Assembly (NCBI GenBank): GCA_036924085.1
Contig: JAVGWX010000001.1
Location: 3,514,200 to 3,578,199 of the forward strand
Direction of reading: 5' to 3'
Length of the DNA: 64,000 nucleotides
From: Ariolimax columbianus
Taxonomy: Eukaryota; Mollusca; Gastropoda; Stylommatophora; Arionidae
Shown here: in pieces, positions 1-10,640 of the stretch
Layout of the letters: each line of letters starts with the position of its first letter
Position numbering within the stretch: position 1 is the first letter of the stretch
Made by a program: the position numbers and the translations under genes
The notes under the pieces: model-generated
What the model was told of the DNA's origin: nothing
What the model saw: only the letters and a program-made list of their open reading frames with translations
Databases searched by the model: none

Positions 1-439
1 TCCGGTTTCATTTGAACACGCCTCGTAGACCCATTTGATCTACATTCCAAAATTAACCAATCAATATGAATGGAAGAGCTTGTGAAATTTACCACCGTTT
101 TAACAGCCTACATCAGCTTCAGAATTAGCTAGTGTAACTGGCAAACACATTTAATAAGCAGGTATGTGCTGGAGATATTTCTTAGATTTTAAAGAGATAG
201 TCCACGATATTTATAAACTCTGTCCTGTACAATATTTTCAAAAATCTTATCTAATCCGTAGGATCAGTCGACAAATTGAATCGTTTCCAAACATGCCCCA
301 GATAGGAGCGGAGAGATAACTCTGAGTACACTAGAACACGTTCTGCAAGTTACAAATATGTATTTTACCACCACGTGCAAATGTCTATCAAATATTACGA
401 CTCAGTTGTGTTAAATTTATATTTGGCTGCCATGTTGTG
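1..439. other. unassigned AT-rich sequence
   Basis: No convincing coding frame, RNA gene or repeat was seen. It leads into the dispersed element DR1. Confidence 0.4.
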
Positions 440-555
440 TATATATCTAACTTCTAGAATCAAGTATCGATTTAGGGCTTGTCTACCCACTTTGATCGAT
501 AATGATGGGGGTTCAATCCTTCTACCAATTGCAATGGGAGAGGAGACAAACGTCT
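440..555 (+). mobile_element. dispersed element DR1, left part (SINE-like)
   Basis: A pol III B-box-like motif GGTTCAATCC lies at 510-519, followed by a GGGAGAGGAGACAAA block and then the first copy of the 38-bp array. The same order (GGGAAGGGAGACACAA, then GTCAGGTGAAACATGCT) occurs at about 34408-34450 without any array. I infer a dispersed, possibly tRNA-derived element that was split by tandem growth. The A box is not clear. Confidence 0.5.
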
Positions 556-1735
556 GGTCAGGTAAAACATACTGATCGGACAATGTTAGTCAGGGTCAGG
601 TAAAATATGCTGATCGGACAATGTTAGTCAGGGTCAGGTAAAACATGCTGATCGGACAATGTTAGTCAGGGTCAGGTAAAACATACTGATTGGGCAATGT
701 TAGTTAGGGTCAGGTAAAACATGCTGATCGGACAGGTTAGGGTCAGGTAAAACATGCTGATCGGACAGGTTAGGGTCAGGTAAAACATGCTGATCGGACA
801 GGTTAGGGTCAGGTAAAACATGCTGATCGGACAATGTTAGTTAGGGTCAGGTAAAACATGCTGATCGGACAATGTTAGTTAGGGTCAAGTAAAACATGCT
901 GATCGGACAATGTTAGTCAGGGTCAGGTAAAACATGCTGATCGGACAATGTTAGTTAGGGTCAGGTAAATCATGCTGATCGGACAATGTTAGTCAGGGTC
1001 AGGTAAAACATACTGATTTGGCAATGTTAGTCAGGGTCAGGTAAAACATACTGATTGGGCAATGTTAGTCAGGGTCAGGTAAAACATACTGATTGGGCAA
1101 TGTTAGTTAGGGTCAGGTAAAACATGCTGATCGGACAATGTTAGTCAGGGTCAGGTAAAACATACTGATTGGGCAATGTTAGTCAGGGTCAGGTAAAACA
1201 TACTGATTGGGCAATGTTAGTCAGGGTCAGGTAAAACATACTGATCGGACAATGTTAGTCAGGGTCAGGTAAAACATGCTGATCGGACAATGTTAGTCAG
1301 GGTCAGGTAAAACATACTGATTGGGCAATGTTAGTCAGGGTCAGGTAAAACATACTGATTGGGCAATGTTAGTTAGGGTCAGGTAAAACATACTGATCGG
1401 ACAATGTTAGTCAGGGTCAGGTAAAACATACTGATTGGGCAATGTTAGTCAGGGTCAGGTAAAACATACTGATTGGGCAATGTTAGTCAGGGTCAGGTAA
1501 AACATACTGATTGGGCAATGTTAGTCAGGGTCAGGTAAAACATACTGATCGGACAATGTTAGTCAGGGTCAGGTAAAACATGCTGATCGGACAATGTTAG
1601 TCGGGGTCAGGTAAAACATACTGATTGGGCAATGTTAGTCAGGGTCAGGTAAAACATACTGATTGGGCAATGTTAGTCAGGGTCAGGTACAACAAGCTGA
1701 TCGACCAATATTCATCATGGTCAGGCGAAATATAC
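556..1735. repeat. 38-bp minisatellite, about 31 copies
   Basis: The unit begins GGTCAGGTAAAACATACTGA and recurs every 38 bp (for example 556 and 594). A few units near 730-810 are about 11 bp shorter. Two main variants alternate irregularly, one with CTGATCGGACAATG and one with CTGATTGGGCAATG, which suggests local block duplication. Both flanks match the dispersed element DR1, so the array seems to have grown inside it. Confidence 0.95.
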
Positions 1736-1990
1736 TGACCAACACCCCACCTCACTTTCTAGCAGTTCTCCATGGAACCAGACTGTTTTATTGCAGTTTT
1801 GGTAACTAGGTGAGAGATCAGCGTGATCTCCGTAGTACTGAGCGGCACGATAATGAAACCAAGTATACTACAACAGCCTGGAGGACGTTTGTGACATTCA
1901 TAAGCACGCTTGAGATGTGAGGAAAGCTACTGCAACCTGCCAACTTACTCATCATGTGCATTCAACAACAACCAATGGCATCGCCATTCC
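1736..1990 (+). mobile_element. dispersed element DR1, right part
   Basis: The stretch from about 1800 to 1985 matches 54535-54750 in order: a GATCTCCGTAGTA block, then AGCACGCTTGAGA, then GTGAGGAAAGCTAC, then AACTTACTCAT and GCATTCAACAACA. The last bases of the array (GGTCAGGCGAAATATACTGACC) and ACCAACACCCCACCTC also match about 34433-34470. This supports one multicopy family with copies near 0.5-2, 34.4 and 54.6 kb. Confidence 0.6.
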
Positions 1991-2640
1991 GCCACACAAA
2001 ATAGTTCTGTGACAACAGAAGAACGCAACGTGCATCTACTACGGACTGCCTTCCCGACATACCTTCATTCTATCCATCATGCCCTGTTTCGACTGGCGCA
2101 GGCGATCAAGTCGTTTGCATATTGCCCTTCCTCTGTCGTTGTTTATCTATTATGTTAACATATTTCCTTTTCGTGAGATACAACATCCGGTACACCGTTA
2201 TATCTGGTGTGCCCAAATTGGTCCTGTTCCCACAACGTATTCCAACATGATATTCTTATTAACAAGTGGCCATTCAGCCCCCACCATCCTATCTCTGCCC
2301 CCCACCCCCTCCGTACACCCCCCCCCCTTTTCAATAGGAGACAACGTTTTCTAGCACATAAGCTATGCTTGCCCACTGACCTATTCAGAAAACACTTATT
2401 AGACTTGCTCTCTGTCTATGGCTCGACTAGTGCCCATATGCCTTTTACAAGGACGGACATTTCCATAAATGAATAGCTCTTCTAAGTTGCAATCTGAAGA
2501 TCTGCCATGTCGTTGAGATGGTTATAAAAACGTCTATACTTCCTGAACTAAACAATTCTCCTTTATCATCAGATACATATGGCACTGGAACCTTTATCAA
2601 CCATGTGCTGTTTGAATGAGTTAGTCGTGAATTAGCAGAA
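1991..2640. other. unassigned sequence
   Basis: Overlapping short frames show no recognisable domain. A C-rich stretch lies at about 2318-2328. Nothing further is supported. Confidence 0.35.
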
Positions 2641-2699
2641 TCATTTAAGAGCTGCAGATCTGCGTGAGTTTGTCAAGACTTTAACACCGACAAAGTCGT

Positions 2700-3075
2700 T
2701 TGTATGATAGGAACACTCACGAACAGAACCGAGTGTATGCTGAGAATACTCACGGACAAACCTGCGTGTTTGCCGGGAACACGAACAGAACCGTTTGTAT
2801 GTTGGGAACACGAACAGAGCCGTGTGTATGCTGGGAACACGGACAAACCTGCGTGTATGCTGGGAACACGGACAAACCTGCGTGTATGCTGGGAACACGG
2901 ACAAACCTGCGTGTATGCCGGGAACACGAACAGAGCCACGTGTATGCTGGAAACACGAACAGAGCCGTATGTATGCTGGGACCACTCACGAACAGAGCCG
3001 TGAGTATGCTGGGAACACGAACAGAGCCGTATGTATGCTGGGATCACGAACAGAGCCGTGTGTTTGTTGAGTGGG
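2700..3075. repeat. 29-bp minisatellite, about 13 copies, open in all six frames
   Basis: The unit GGGAACACGAACAGAGCCGT plus GTGTATGCT recurs every 29 bp (2775, 2804, 2833). Because 29 is not a multiple of 3, each strand reads through all three phases. No stop occurs in most phases, which produces overlapping 80-127 codon frames on both strands. The subtypes CACGAACAGAGCCGT and CACGGACAAACCTGC are clustered. Coding potential is judged artefactual. Confidence 0.9.
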
Positions 3076-3524
3076 AACTGTAACAGTGTTATGTATCAGG
3101 AAGGATATAACAGGACCACAGACCAGGAAAATCACAGAAGACAGAAACAGTTTATTCTCACGAAGTTGGAAATCTACGATTAAAAACAACCCCAGTCAAA
3201 GTGACGAGTTGAGAAAGTGAGAGACAACGTGGTTACTAGTAAACGCTCCCTTCGGGTTTAAGCGGCCAGAAATAGTACACTGGGTCGTCACATTTAGACT
3301 AGGACAAGGAGGGGAGGAGACAAAGTTGATTGACAGACGTCCTATTGACTCAGAGCGAGCATCGTAATTTTAAGTGGGCGAAAATTGGTCAATAAAAAGG
3401 ACGAGCAGATTAGATTTGGGGATTCGATTTCAAGAGCAGATCCAGAAGGCTGGCTCACTATACTCCAGGGGCATTGCTCATGTACTTTTGTTGGAGTAAA
3501 ATGGTGGTTCTTTTTTTTGATCGA
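3076..3524. other. unassigned sequence
   Basis: No domain, RNA or clear repeat was recognised. Confidence 0.35.
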
Positions 3525-3725
3525 AGAGAGAACATATCTGTAATCGCCACATTGATCGCTCTGTCATGTGGGGACGAAAGATAAAAGGGTACGGTAAGAA
3601 AGGTAAGAAAGAACGGTAAGAAAGATAAGAGAGAACGTTACGCATACAGTGGTAAAGAGCATTATATCTATAGTTTCCACAGTGACCGCTCGTATTTATG
3701 GGGACGAAAGGCAAGAAAGAACGTA
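3525..3725. repeat. diverged tandem duplication, about 125-bp unit
   Basis: The blocks at about 3527-3610 and 3655-3720 share TATCTRTA, a CCACAKTGA-CGCTC core, TGGGGACGAAAG and AAGAAAGAACG. GGTAAGAAAG motifs repeat between them. Confidence 0.65.
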
Positions 3726-4075
3726 CGAATGAAGATATAAAGTGAGATGTATATTAAAACTCCTCAAGGACTTTTTGATCATTGATTATGATCACAGAAA
3801 CCATTGTTTGTCAAAATATTTGAAATGGAGCAAATCATTTGATTAAATAATTTCTTAAATTGTAACTGCTTTGGCTCAAATGGCTCCAATATTGAATAGT
3901 TCATTCACATGGAGTATCATTTAAAATGTTGGATTGGACGCAGCTTAGACAATTGTTTGTTTAACTTTGCTAATAAAGATTAAACATAGCAAGCCATACT
4001 AAGTGACTCGTGTAAAAATAAGTACTGAAAATGAGCCACCTGAAGTGGCTCGGGTAGTCTAAGAGACTACAACTA
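3726..4075. other. unassigned AT-rich sequence
   Basis: Nothing recognisable was seen. Confidence 0.35.
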
Positions 4076-4455
4076 AGGCATTGGATAAGGTGAAACTAAG
4101 ACATTTGAAGACGCGGAATCTGAGGCATTCTATAAAGCATACCTATGGCATTCAATAAGGATGCATTATGGCATTCTATAAGATGAGACTAGAGCATTCT
4201 ATACGGTGAAACTGGAATTCTATAAATTGAAACTATGGTATTCGGTAGGGCGAAACTAAGGCATTCGGTAAGATGAAACTATGGCGTTATATAAGATGAA
4301 ACTATGGCGTTATATAAGGTGAAACTATGGCGTTATATAAGGTGAAACTATGGCGTTATATAAGGTGAAACTATAGCTTTATATAAGGTGAAACTATGGC
4401 GTTATATAAGGTGAAACTAAAGCATTCTATAAGGTGAAACTATGTAATTCCATAA
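4076..4455. repeat. 23-bp minisatellite, degenerate at edges
   Basis: The core unit GAAACTATGGCGTTATATAA plus GGT recurs at 23 bp (4321 and 4344). Central copies are nearly identical and outer copies diverge (GCATTCTATAAGGTGAAAC), as expected when recombination homogenises the centre. Confidence 0.85.
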
Positions 4456-4599
4456 GGCCAAAGCTGGCCATATGATCCACATGTTAGACAGCTTGCCCGC
4501 TGACAGCATAGACTAGAGACTAACACAAACATATTCTGACTGCAAAATAGTAGCTTGACGAATATACAACCAAATAGAACATTTCAGGCAGAGAAAGAA

Positions 4600-4970
4600 A
4601 CACGGTGCTAGGCATGACTGTCGCCTGATCTGTCACGATGCTAGGCATGACTGTCGCCTGATCTGTCACGATGCTAGGCATGACTGTCGCCTGATCTGTC
4701 ACGGTGCTAGGCATGACTGTGAACTGTCGCCTGATCTGTCACGGTGTTAGGCATGGCTGTGGACTATCGCCTGATCTGTCACGGTGTTAGGCATGGCTGT
4801 GGACTATCGCCTGATCTGTCAGGAAGTTAGGCATGACTATGGACTATTGTCTGATCTATCAAGAAGTTAGGCATGGCTGTGAACTGTCGCCTGATCTGTC
4901 AAGAAGTTAGGCATGGCTGTGAACTGTCGCCTGATCTGTCAAGAAGTTAGGCATTGCTGTGGACTGTCGA
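4600..4970. repeat. 33/40-bp two-length minisatellite
   Basis: The left half has 33-bp units (4634 and 4667) built on GCTAGGCATGACTGTCGCCT. The right half has 40-bp units (4741 and 4781) with an extra 7-bp GAACTGT/GGACTAT block. The two lengths form separate blocks rather than a mixture. Confidence 0.9.
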
Positions 4971-5148
4971 CGAATATTGAGATATCCAGAGGAAATGCTA
5001 CGGTTCATTTCGCGACGCTTCAAATAACATGCAGACGGAAGTTTAAATAACACACAAATGGAGGTAATGCTCTCCACAAACATAATTCTCCACACACACA
5101 CAAACACATCTACATAACATCACACACAACAAACATAGCATCACATAC

Positions 5149-5257
5149 TTCTTCTACTTCTTCTTCTTCTTACGCTGTCAGACGTCAACCTTTATTTTTT
5201 CGAAAAAAGCAGCGGTCATCCTGAGGCTGTCGACACTGCCATAGAGCTTGTCTAGTG
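5149..5257 (-). mobile_element. LINE-A 3' end, 109-bp severely truncated copy with TSD
   Basis: This is the extreme 3' end of the same LINE as at 12664-14881 and 42915-43250. On the minus strand it encodes the end of the C-terminal domain (LRMTAAFFEK), followed by a stop and a (GAA)n-type tail (TTC-rich at 5149-5171). The 11-bp target duplication GCATCACATAC is at 5138-5148 and 5258-5268. It is a 5'-truncated insertion made by target-primed reverse transcription. Confidence 0.88.
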
Positions 5258-5268
5258 GCATCACATAC

Positions 5269-5450
5269 AAAACAACAATAACACAAAAACACAACACACA
5301 CAACACCACACACAAAACACCACCCACATAGCACAACACAAAACGCCACCCACATAACACCACATACATAACACAACACCAAACACGACTCACATAACAC
5401 CACAAAGATAACACACAATCACCCACAGAACCAAAAACGCACGAAACGAA
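5269..5450. repeat. ACACAACACC-rich simple sequence
   Basis: Irregular repeats of CACATAACACCACA and AACACCACCCACATA. The apparent minus-strand frames (CVVLCV-like) are low-complexity artefacts. Confidence 0.75.
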
Positions 5451-5509
5451 AACAAGTCCATGCTTGCAAATATAGGACCATTCTAAAAACATCACATGGG
5501 AGAAACGAC

Positions 5510-5705
5510 TACATCAGATGGAAGTAAAGACTACATTAGATGGAAGTAATGACTACATTAGAAGGAAGTAATGACTAGATCAGGTGGAAGTAACGACTAG
5601 AACAGGTGGAAGTAATGACTACATTAGATGGAAGTAACGACTACATTAGATGGAAGTAACGACTACATTAGATGGAAATAGAGAGTACATCAGATAGAAG
5701 TAACG
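5510..5705. repeat. 22-bp minisatellite
   Basis: The unit CTACATTAGATGGAAGTAAC plus GA recurs every 22 bp (5641 and 5663), about nine copies. Confidence 0.85.
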
Positions 5706-6262
5706 AGTTTTCAATAAAAAGAAAACAGAACAGCCCAGACAAAAACAGCTCCTGTTATATTACTGGAAAACGGTCATGAAAACAATCAGCATCCAAGCAG
5801 GAACTGCTCAGCAGCACCGACAAACATTAGCATTGAAACGGACTCAAGTTCCCGCCAAACAGGGATTGTGTGTAAGGAGTTAGCTATCTTGAAGTGTAAA
5901 TAAACAAACTTCATCAATCAACGATTGCCTAGTTTCAGGGAGGCAGGAAAGGGGGGAGGGGGGGGGGGGAGGCACGGTGTCTTTGAGAGAGGAAGTGGAA
6001 TTGTGTGTGTGGAAGTGAGGAGGAAGAGAATAAAGAGGAGGCGGGACATGATGTGACAGCGGCCCGAGACAGCCAGACCGTTGGTAGGGTTAACAGAGAA
6101 CATCTTCCGGCCTACCCAATGTCCAGCACCTGGTCAAGCAGTGCCGGTAAGAGGCTACTTTGATTCTAACAGCGTGTCCCTCTCCAGCTGCCCCTCCCAC
6201 CCACAATGATGATTGACGACATGCCATAACCTATCCAATGGTAAACACCACATGTTACCAAC
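5706..6262. other. unassigned sequence with G tract
   Basis: A G-run interrupted by single A residues lies at 5951-5971. No gene was recognised. Confidence 0.4.
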
Positions 6263-6269
6263 TGTAAAT

Positions 6270-7402
6270 ACTTAACTTAACTTAACTTAACGTCTTTATA
6301 CTGGTTTAGAAGACTCTGCAGAGTCTGTATACAACCAGTTCCATTTACAACACCTTCCTCTAGAAGCTGTACGCATCCAATCTGTTCTTAAATGCATTGA
6401 CCGTCCCAGCCTCCACCACCTCACTTGGCAATGCATTCCAAGCATTCACTACTCTCTGGCTAAAGAAATACTTCCTAATATTTAATCTGGACCTCTCCTT
6501 AGTCAACTTGTAGCTGTGCCCTCTTGTCCTTGTTGGTGGTTGTACTTTAAAAAACTTGTTATAGTCCACTTTATCCATTCCTCTGATCATCTTATACACC
6601 TGTATTAAGTCACCACGAATTCTTCTCTCTTCTAGACACTGAAGGCCAGTTCTTTTTAATTGTTCTTCATAACTGTAATTCTGGAATCCCACTATCAGCT
6701 TTGTCGCTCTTTTTTGTATTCTCTCCAGCATGTCTATATCCCCTCTCTGATAAGGACTCCACACCTGTACACAGTACTCCAATCTAGGTCTAACTAATGC
6801 TTTATACAGTTTGACTATCACTTCCTTGCTCCTATGTTTAATATTTCTTTTCATCATCCCTAACATTGCATTTGCCTTTTTTACTGCTACCTGAACTTGC
6901 TCCCTCACCTTACATGTATGATCTATTATAACCCCTAAGTCCCTTTCTTTATCTATCTTTCTAATATTGTTCTCTCCCATTCTGTAATTATGTTCCATAT
7001 TGGATCTACCCATGTGGATGACTGTACATTTATCTACATTAAACTCCATTTGCCAGATTACAGACCATTCTCGAATTTTATCTAAATCCGACCTCAATAT
7101 ATCTACTTCTGCTTTAGATGAGACACTACTGCATAGTTTCGTGTCATCAGCAAATTTTGCAATAATGGATCCCATACCTATGTCCAAATCATTTATATAT
7201 ATCAAGAATAAAATTGGTCCCAAAACCGAGCCCTGTGGCACTCCACTTTTCACTTCACACCACTCAGAGTACTCCTTATTTATGCCCACCCTTTGCCTTC
7301 TTCCCGTTAACCAATTTTCAATCCATTTGGCAACTTCCCCACCTATTCCATGTGATTTTAATTTTTGAAATAATCTTTGATGAGGTACTCTATCAAAGGC
7401 CA
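6270..7402 (-). mobile_element. LINE-E, CR1/L2-like, 5'-truncated
   Basis: A non-LTR retrotransposon fragment in minus orientation. Its 3' end carries a (TTAAG)n tail (CTTAA repeats at 6270-6290), as CR1/L2-type elements often do. The 5' end is lost inside the RT domain near 7402, where the conserved pre-motif (normally LDFSKAFD-like) gives way to unrelated sequence. No clear target duplication was found. Confidence 0.85.
6360..7402 (-). CDS. LINE-E reverse transcriptase, C-terminal part, uninterrupted frame
   Basis: Encodes the C-terminal half of a LINE reverse transcriptase. Visible in order are AFDRVPH near the truncation, GVPQGSVLGP (RT motif 4/B), KFADDTKL (catalytic motif C with both Asp), DLGVIID (thumb), RPRLEYC, and a terminal domain ending YFFSQRVVNAWN...FKNRLDAY, typical of CR1/L2-like ORF2 proteins. 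The frame has no stop or shift over about 347 codons and ends at 6360. The natural start and the endonuclease domain are missing, so it cannot be autonomous. The open frame extends about 40 codons upstream into non-element sequence. Lack of decay suggests a fairly recent insertion. Clade assignment is inference. Confidence 0.88.
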
Positions 7403-8150
7403 GTAATAATAACAAACATCCTTCAAGTTCACAAATTTGAAGAAAAAAAATGTACATGTTAAAAATAGAATCAATACATTTTGTCAGTATTGTACAAGTA
7501 GTCATGATATTCGATAGCACTGGTGTGATATTTATCGAGAAATAAAATATATAAATTGCCAGTTAATCTATTCCAATGACTACAAGATCTAACCTGTATG
7601 AAACTACACTTCTGCGCCCCTTGTGAGATCTGCGCCCTAGGATGGCTATTAGTTGGCCTAATGATAGCGCAGACTGTGAGTCGGAGGTTTATCTGGTCCC
7701 AAGTATGAGAACCCCTCCAACTGTCGCTGTCTTCCATCCTACCACTGAACAGCGCGTAGGCAACCCCACTTCCGTCACAGCCCAGTCAATGCTGAAGGAC
7801 AGTAGAACAGGTACTGTATCAGTTTCTCGTTTGCCCTCGCTGTAACTGCCTGGAGAACACCGCCTGGATTACTGAGTCCGCGTGGTGGTACAGTTTTATA
7901 TTAGCTGGATGTGGCCAGGACTTCATTAATTAGTGCCGTGGTTACAGTGTACATCCTTCAAGCATGGCAGGGAGACACTCGCTGTTCATGTTTTCTTAAT
8001 TCGTGAGTGTAATCTGGCTTTTTCTAGTGTCAGTAAGTATTTTATGTTGACTGTTGTCCTGATCCATTACGACCAGCGGTTCGTGTTGTTGTTGACTTGT
8101 TTTGTGTATTAATTTGTGTACAGCTTAGTTAAGTCTTTACCTAAGTCGCT
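7403..8150. other. unassigned sequence, possible SINE trace
   Basis: At about 7640-7700, TTGGCCTAATGATAGCGC followed by GAGTCGGAGGTTTAT weakly resembles a pol III A box and B box. This is not strong enough to call. Nothing else was recognised. Confidence 0.3.
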
Positions 8151-8154
8151 AAAG

Positions 8155-8340
8155 TATCCGATAGAGTGTTTGAGTAGCATTGTGGTAGAGGGTCAGCTTC
8201 TAACAGAAAATGTTCTGAGTTCTATCCCCGTTATCGACACGCGCCAGTTGATGTAAATGTAAATGAGTGCAACGTTTACTGTTAGAAATGTACATCCAGC
8301 GAGGAAGGGACCTTGTGACCCCACGTCTAACAAGTTTTTG
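8155..8340 (+). mobile_element. tRNA-derived SINE-like element
   Basis: TAGCATTGTGGTAGAGGGTC (A-box-like, about 8175) is followed about 40 bp later by GAGTTCTATCC (B-box-like, about 8217). The body after the B box (GTTATCGACACG, then TGTTAGAAATG, CCAGCGAGGAAGGGACC) matches 52258-52320 in order, which supports a dispersed family. Confidence 0.6.
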
Positions 8341-8394
8341 CCTAGTACAACGACTTCTATGACACTCCATCCTTGACGGCAGTGTCTGAATACT

Positions 8395-8965
8395 CGACCA
8401 CTAGACCTTTAGTATCAGATTGCTTGACTACCTTTAGTAATGGCTTACTCGACGACCTTTACTAATGGCTTATTTGACTACCTTTACTAGTGGCTTACTA
8501 GACTACCTTTAATAGTGACTTACTGGACTACCTTTGGTAGCAGATTACTTTACTACCTTTAGTAGTAGATTACTGGGCTACCTTTAGTAGTATATTACTG
8601 GGCTACCTTTAGTAGTATATTACTGGGCTACCTTTAGTAGTATATTACTGGACTACCTTTAGTAGTATATTACTGGGCTACCTTTAGTAGTGGCTCACTG
8701 GAGTACCTTTAGTAGTATATTACTGGGCTACCTTTAGTAGTAAATTACTGGGCTACCTTTAGTAGCAGATTATTTGAATACGTTTAGTAGTAAATTACTG
8801 GGCTACCTTTAGTAGTAAATTACTGGACTACCTTTAGTAGTGGCTCACTGGACTACCTTTAGTATTGGCTTGCTGGACTAGTTTTAGTAGCACATTACTT
8901 CTCTACCTTTACCTCCAGTATCAATTTATTCATCTACCTTGACCTTCAGTAGCAGATTACGTTCC
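8395..8965. repeat. 25-bp minisatellite, about 23 copies
   Basis: The unit CCTTTAGTAGTATATTACTG plus GGCTA recurs every 25 bp (8581 and 8606). Outer copies are diverged (AGTGGCTTACTGGACTA). Confidence 0.9.
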
Positions 8966-9259
8966 CTTGTTGATTCTTGGACCCCTTTGACTGGAAAGGA
9001 AGGGATACACGCACTGCAGCTCAACGAATACGGTTGTGCATCTGACTAGTAACCTCATCATGTAAACACATGAATACACAAACCACCACTGCAAGAGGAC
9101 GCAAAGTGCTTTAACGCAGACTTTCCGTGTTGAGTTTTCTACAGCTGTGTTCCAATGTTTCGCTGGGTACGGTAGGGATCCGAAGAAGTAGATAATTGTG
9201 TTAGTATGGCAGACAACTGTTATTTGATGATGGATTGTTATATGTTATATCAGAAAAGG

Positions 9260-9765
9260 GGATGAAGTTGCTGAACGGTACATGAACTGCAGCGGTCAGC
9301 GACCTCCAGCTGACTGCCAGCGTCAGGGGCAACGAACCTAAGCTGACAAGACCCTTCTACATCTCCCCAGGGTGATCCTGGATCAGGCTACAACAGAGCA
9401 TTCTGACTGAGAAGAAGGAATCGAAGAGGGAAGGCTAAGGCTAAACCGGTACCAAATAATGCATGTTGAAGTCGGACAGAAAGGTGCAACTATCACAGTC
9501 AAGCTGTAAACTACGAAACAACGCATTCCGTTCTCTGGACAACATCCTGCTACTTGCAAAGTGCTGCGCAGGGCTTGGTAGCGGGAGTTTGAGAACGTTC
9601 AGGGCTTGGTAGCGGGAGTTTGAGAACGTTCAGGGCTTGGTAGCAGGAGTTTGAGAACGTTCAAGTAGCGGGAGTTTGAGAACGTTCAGGGCTTGGTAGT
9701 GGGAGATTGAGAACGTTCAAGACTTGGTAGCGGGAGTTTGAGAACGAACGAAGAAGAAATCAGAA
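9260..9765 (+). mobile_element. dispersed retroposon DR2 with (GAA)n tail
   Basis: The reverse complement of this stretch matches 55239-55530 in order: a TTC-rich tail, GTTCGTTCTCAA with CTCCCGCTACCA, GTCCAGAGAACGGAATGCG, TGTAGTTTACAGCTT, TTGCACCTTTC, and GATCCTTCT-like blocks down to GGATCACC and TGTAGAAGGGT. The GAAGAA tail at about 9750 indicates a non-LTR retroposon on the plus strand. Its 3' part is expanded into a 31-bp array. Confidence 0.72.
9565..9750. repeat. 31-bp minisatellite within DR2
   Basis: The unit AGGGCTTGGTAGCGGGAGTT plus TGAGAACGTTC recurs every 31 bp (9601 and 9632), about six copies. The DR2 copy at 55 kb has this sequence once, so the array arose inside the element. 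Confidence 0.88.
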
Positions 9766-9929
9766 AACTGCATATTATGGCAAATAACTGTCTATCTATT
9801 TTTAGTCTACTTATGTCGTTAGACGTCGTGGGGAGGTGTGACCTCCTTTGTTTCATATTTTTTGGTAGATGAAAATCCACTGGTGACTTACCAGGTCAAT
9901 CCTAGCAATCTGGAATATGCGATCGGCTG

Positions 9930-9992
9930 GTTTTTTTTTGGTCGTGTTTTTTGTGTGTTTTTTTTTTGGGGGGGGGGGGGGGAGGGGGGGGG
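9930..9992. repeat. T-run followed by long G tract
   Basis: T runs at about 9931-9939 and 9958-9967 are followed by G15 and, after one A, G9 (9968-9992). It may be the tail of the minus-strand SINE to the right plus a homopolymer expansion. Confidence 0.7.
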
Positions 9993-10019
9993 CTGGTGGA
10001 GGTGGAAGCATAAATTAGA

Positions 10020-10395
10020 GTAAGGTAGATTCGCAGCCTGTCAGACGCCATTTGTTCCGGTCCGCTAATCACATAACCAAAACCTGATGTTATATCCACA
10101 CAGTCCGCTTTTTGCGACACATTCTCTATGGGGCGAATCTCCTTAGAATAATTTGAGCAGATTTTTAACTTGAATTTTGCCCGAGCAGCGGCCGTTCTGC
10201 CTACTCTTTTCGATTTCCAACTGCTAAGGTATTTTTAACGTGCGCGCCACTGCACGCGGATGTCTGATCTCATTACTCAGAGATCAGGGGAAATATTTAA
10301 CGGATGATCCACGTGAAAAAATCCCGGTCTCCATCATGATTTGAACCTGCGACCTCTAGCGCCCTAGGCGAAATCCTTACCTCGAGAAATAACTG
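10020..10395 (-). mobile_element. tRNA-derived SINE-like element
   Basis: On the minus strand a B-box-like GGTTCAAATCATG (10334-10347) follows a CGCTAGAGGTCGCA stem-like stretch. Downstream lies a body with CTGATCTCTGAGTAATGAGA and a GCAGTTGGAAATCGAAAAG block. The A box is poor. SINE status is inferred from the B box, length and layout. Confidence 0.5.
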
Positions 10396-10529
10396 TATAT
10401 TATGATATTTAACTGCATATTTTAAAATATAACTGTATATAATATGTTAGATAACTAACTATATTATGACAGATAGCTCTGTGTGTATTGTAACAGATCC
10501 CTCTTATCGTGTATATGTCGGTGGTTATG

Positions 10530-10640
10530 GGACTGGCCATGAAGCTGTTCCGAATCTGAGCCACGGCGATCTCAGCAAAGCTCAACAGACAGAAGCTGGT
10601 CCGAATCTGAGACACGGCGATCTCAGCAAAGCTCAACAAA
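10530..10640. repeat. 51-bp tandem duplication
   Basis: CCGAATCTGAG-CACGGCGATCTCAGCAAAGCTCAACA occurs twice in tandem with an intervening AGAAGCTG linker. Confidence 0.85.

Noticed and set aside
556..1735. CRISPR array
   Set aside because: Units are contiguous without unique spacers, and the context is eukaryotic. The same applies to all other arrays in the window.
556..1735. telomere-like repeat because of GTTAGGGT motifs
   Set aside because: GTTAGGG occurs once per 38-bp unit and not as a hexamer array; it is part of a longer unit.
6360..7520. complete 386-codon RT gene with its own ATG
   Set aside because: The first ~40 codons are outside the element, and the RT domain begins mid-motif; it is a 5'-truncated LINE.
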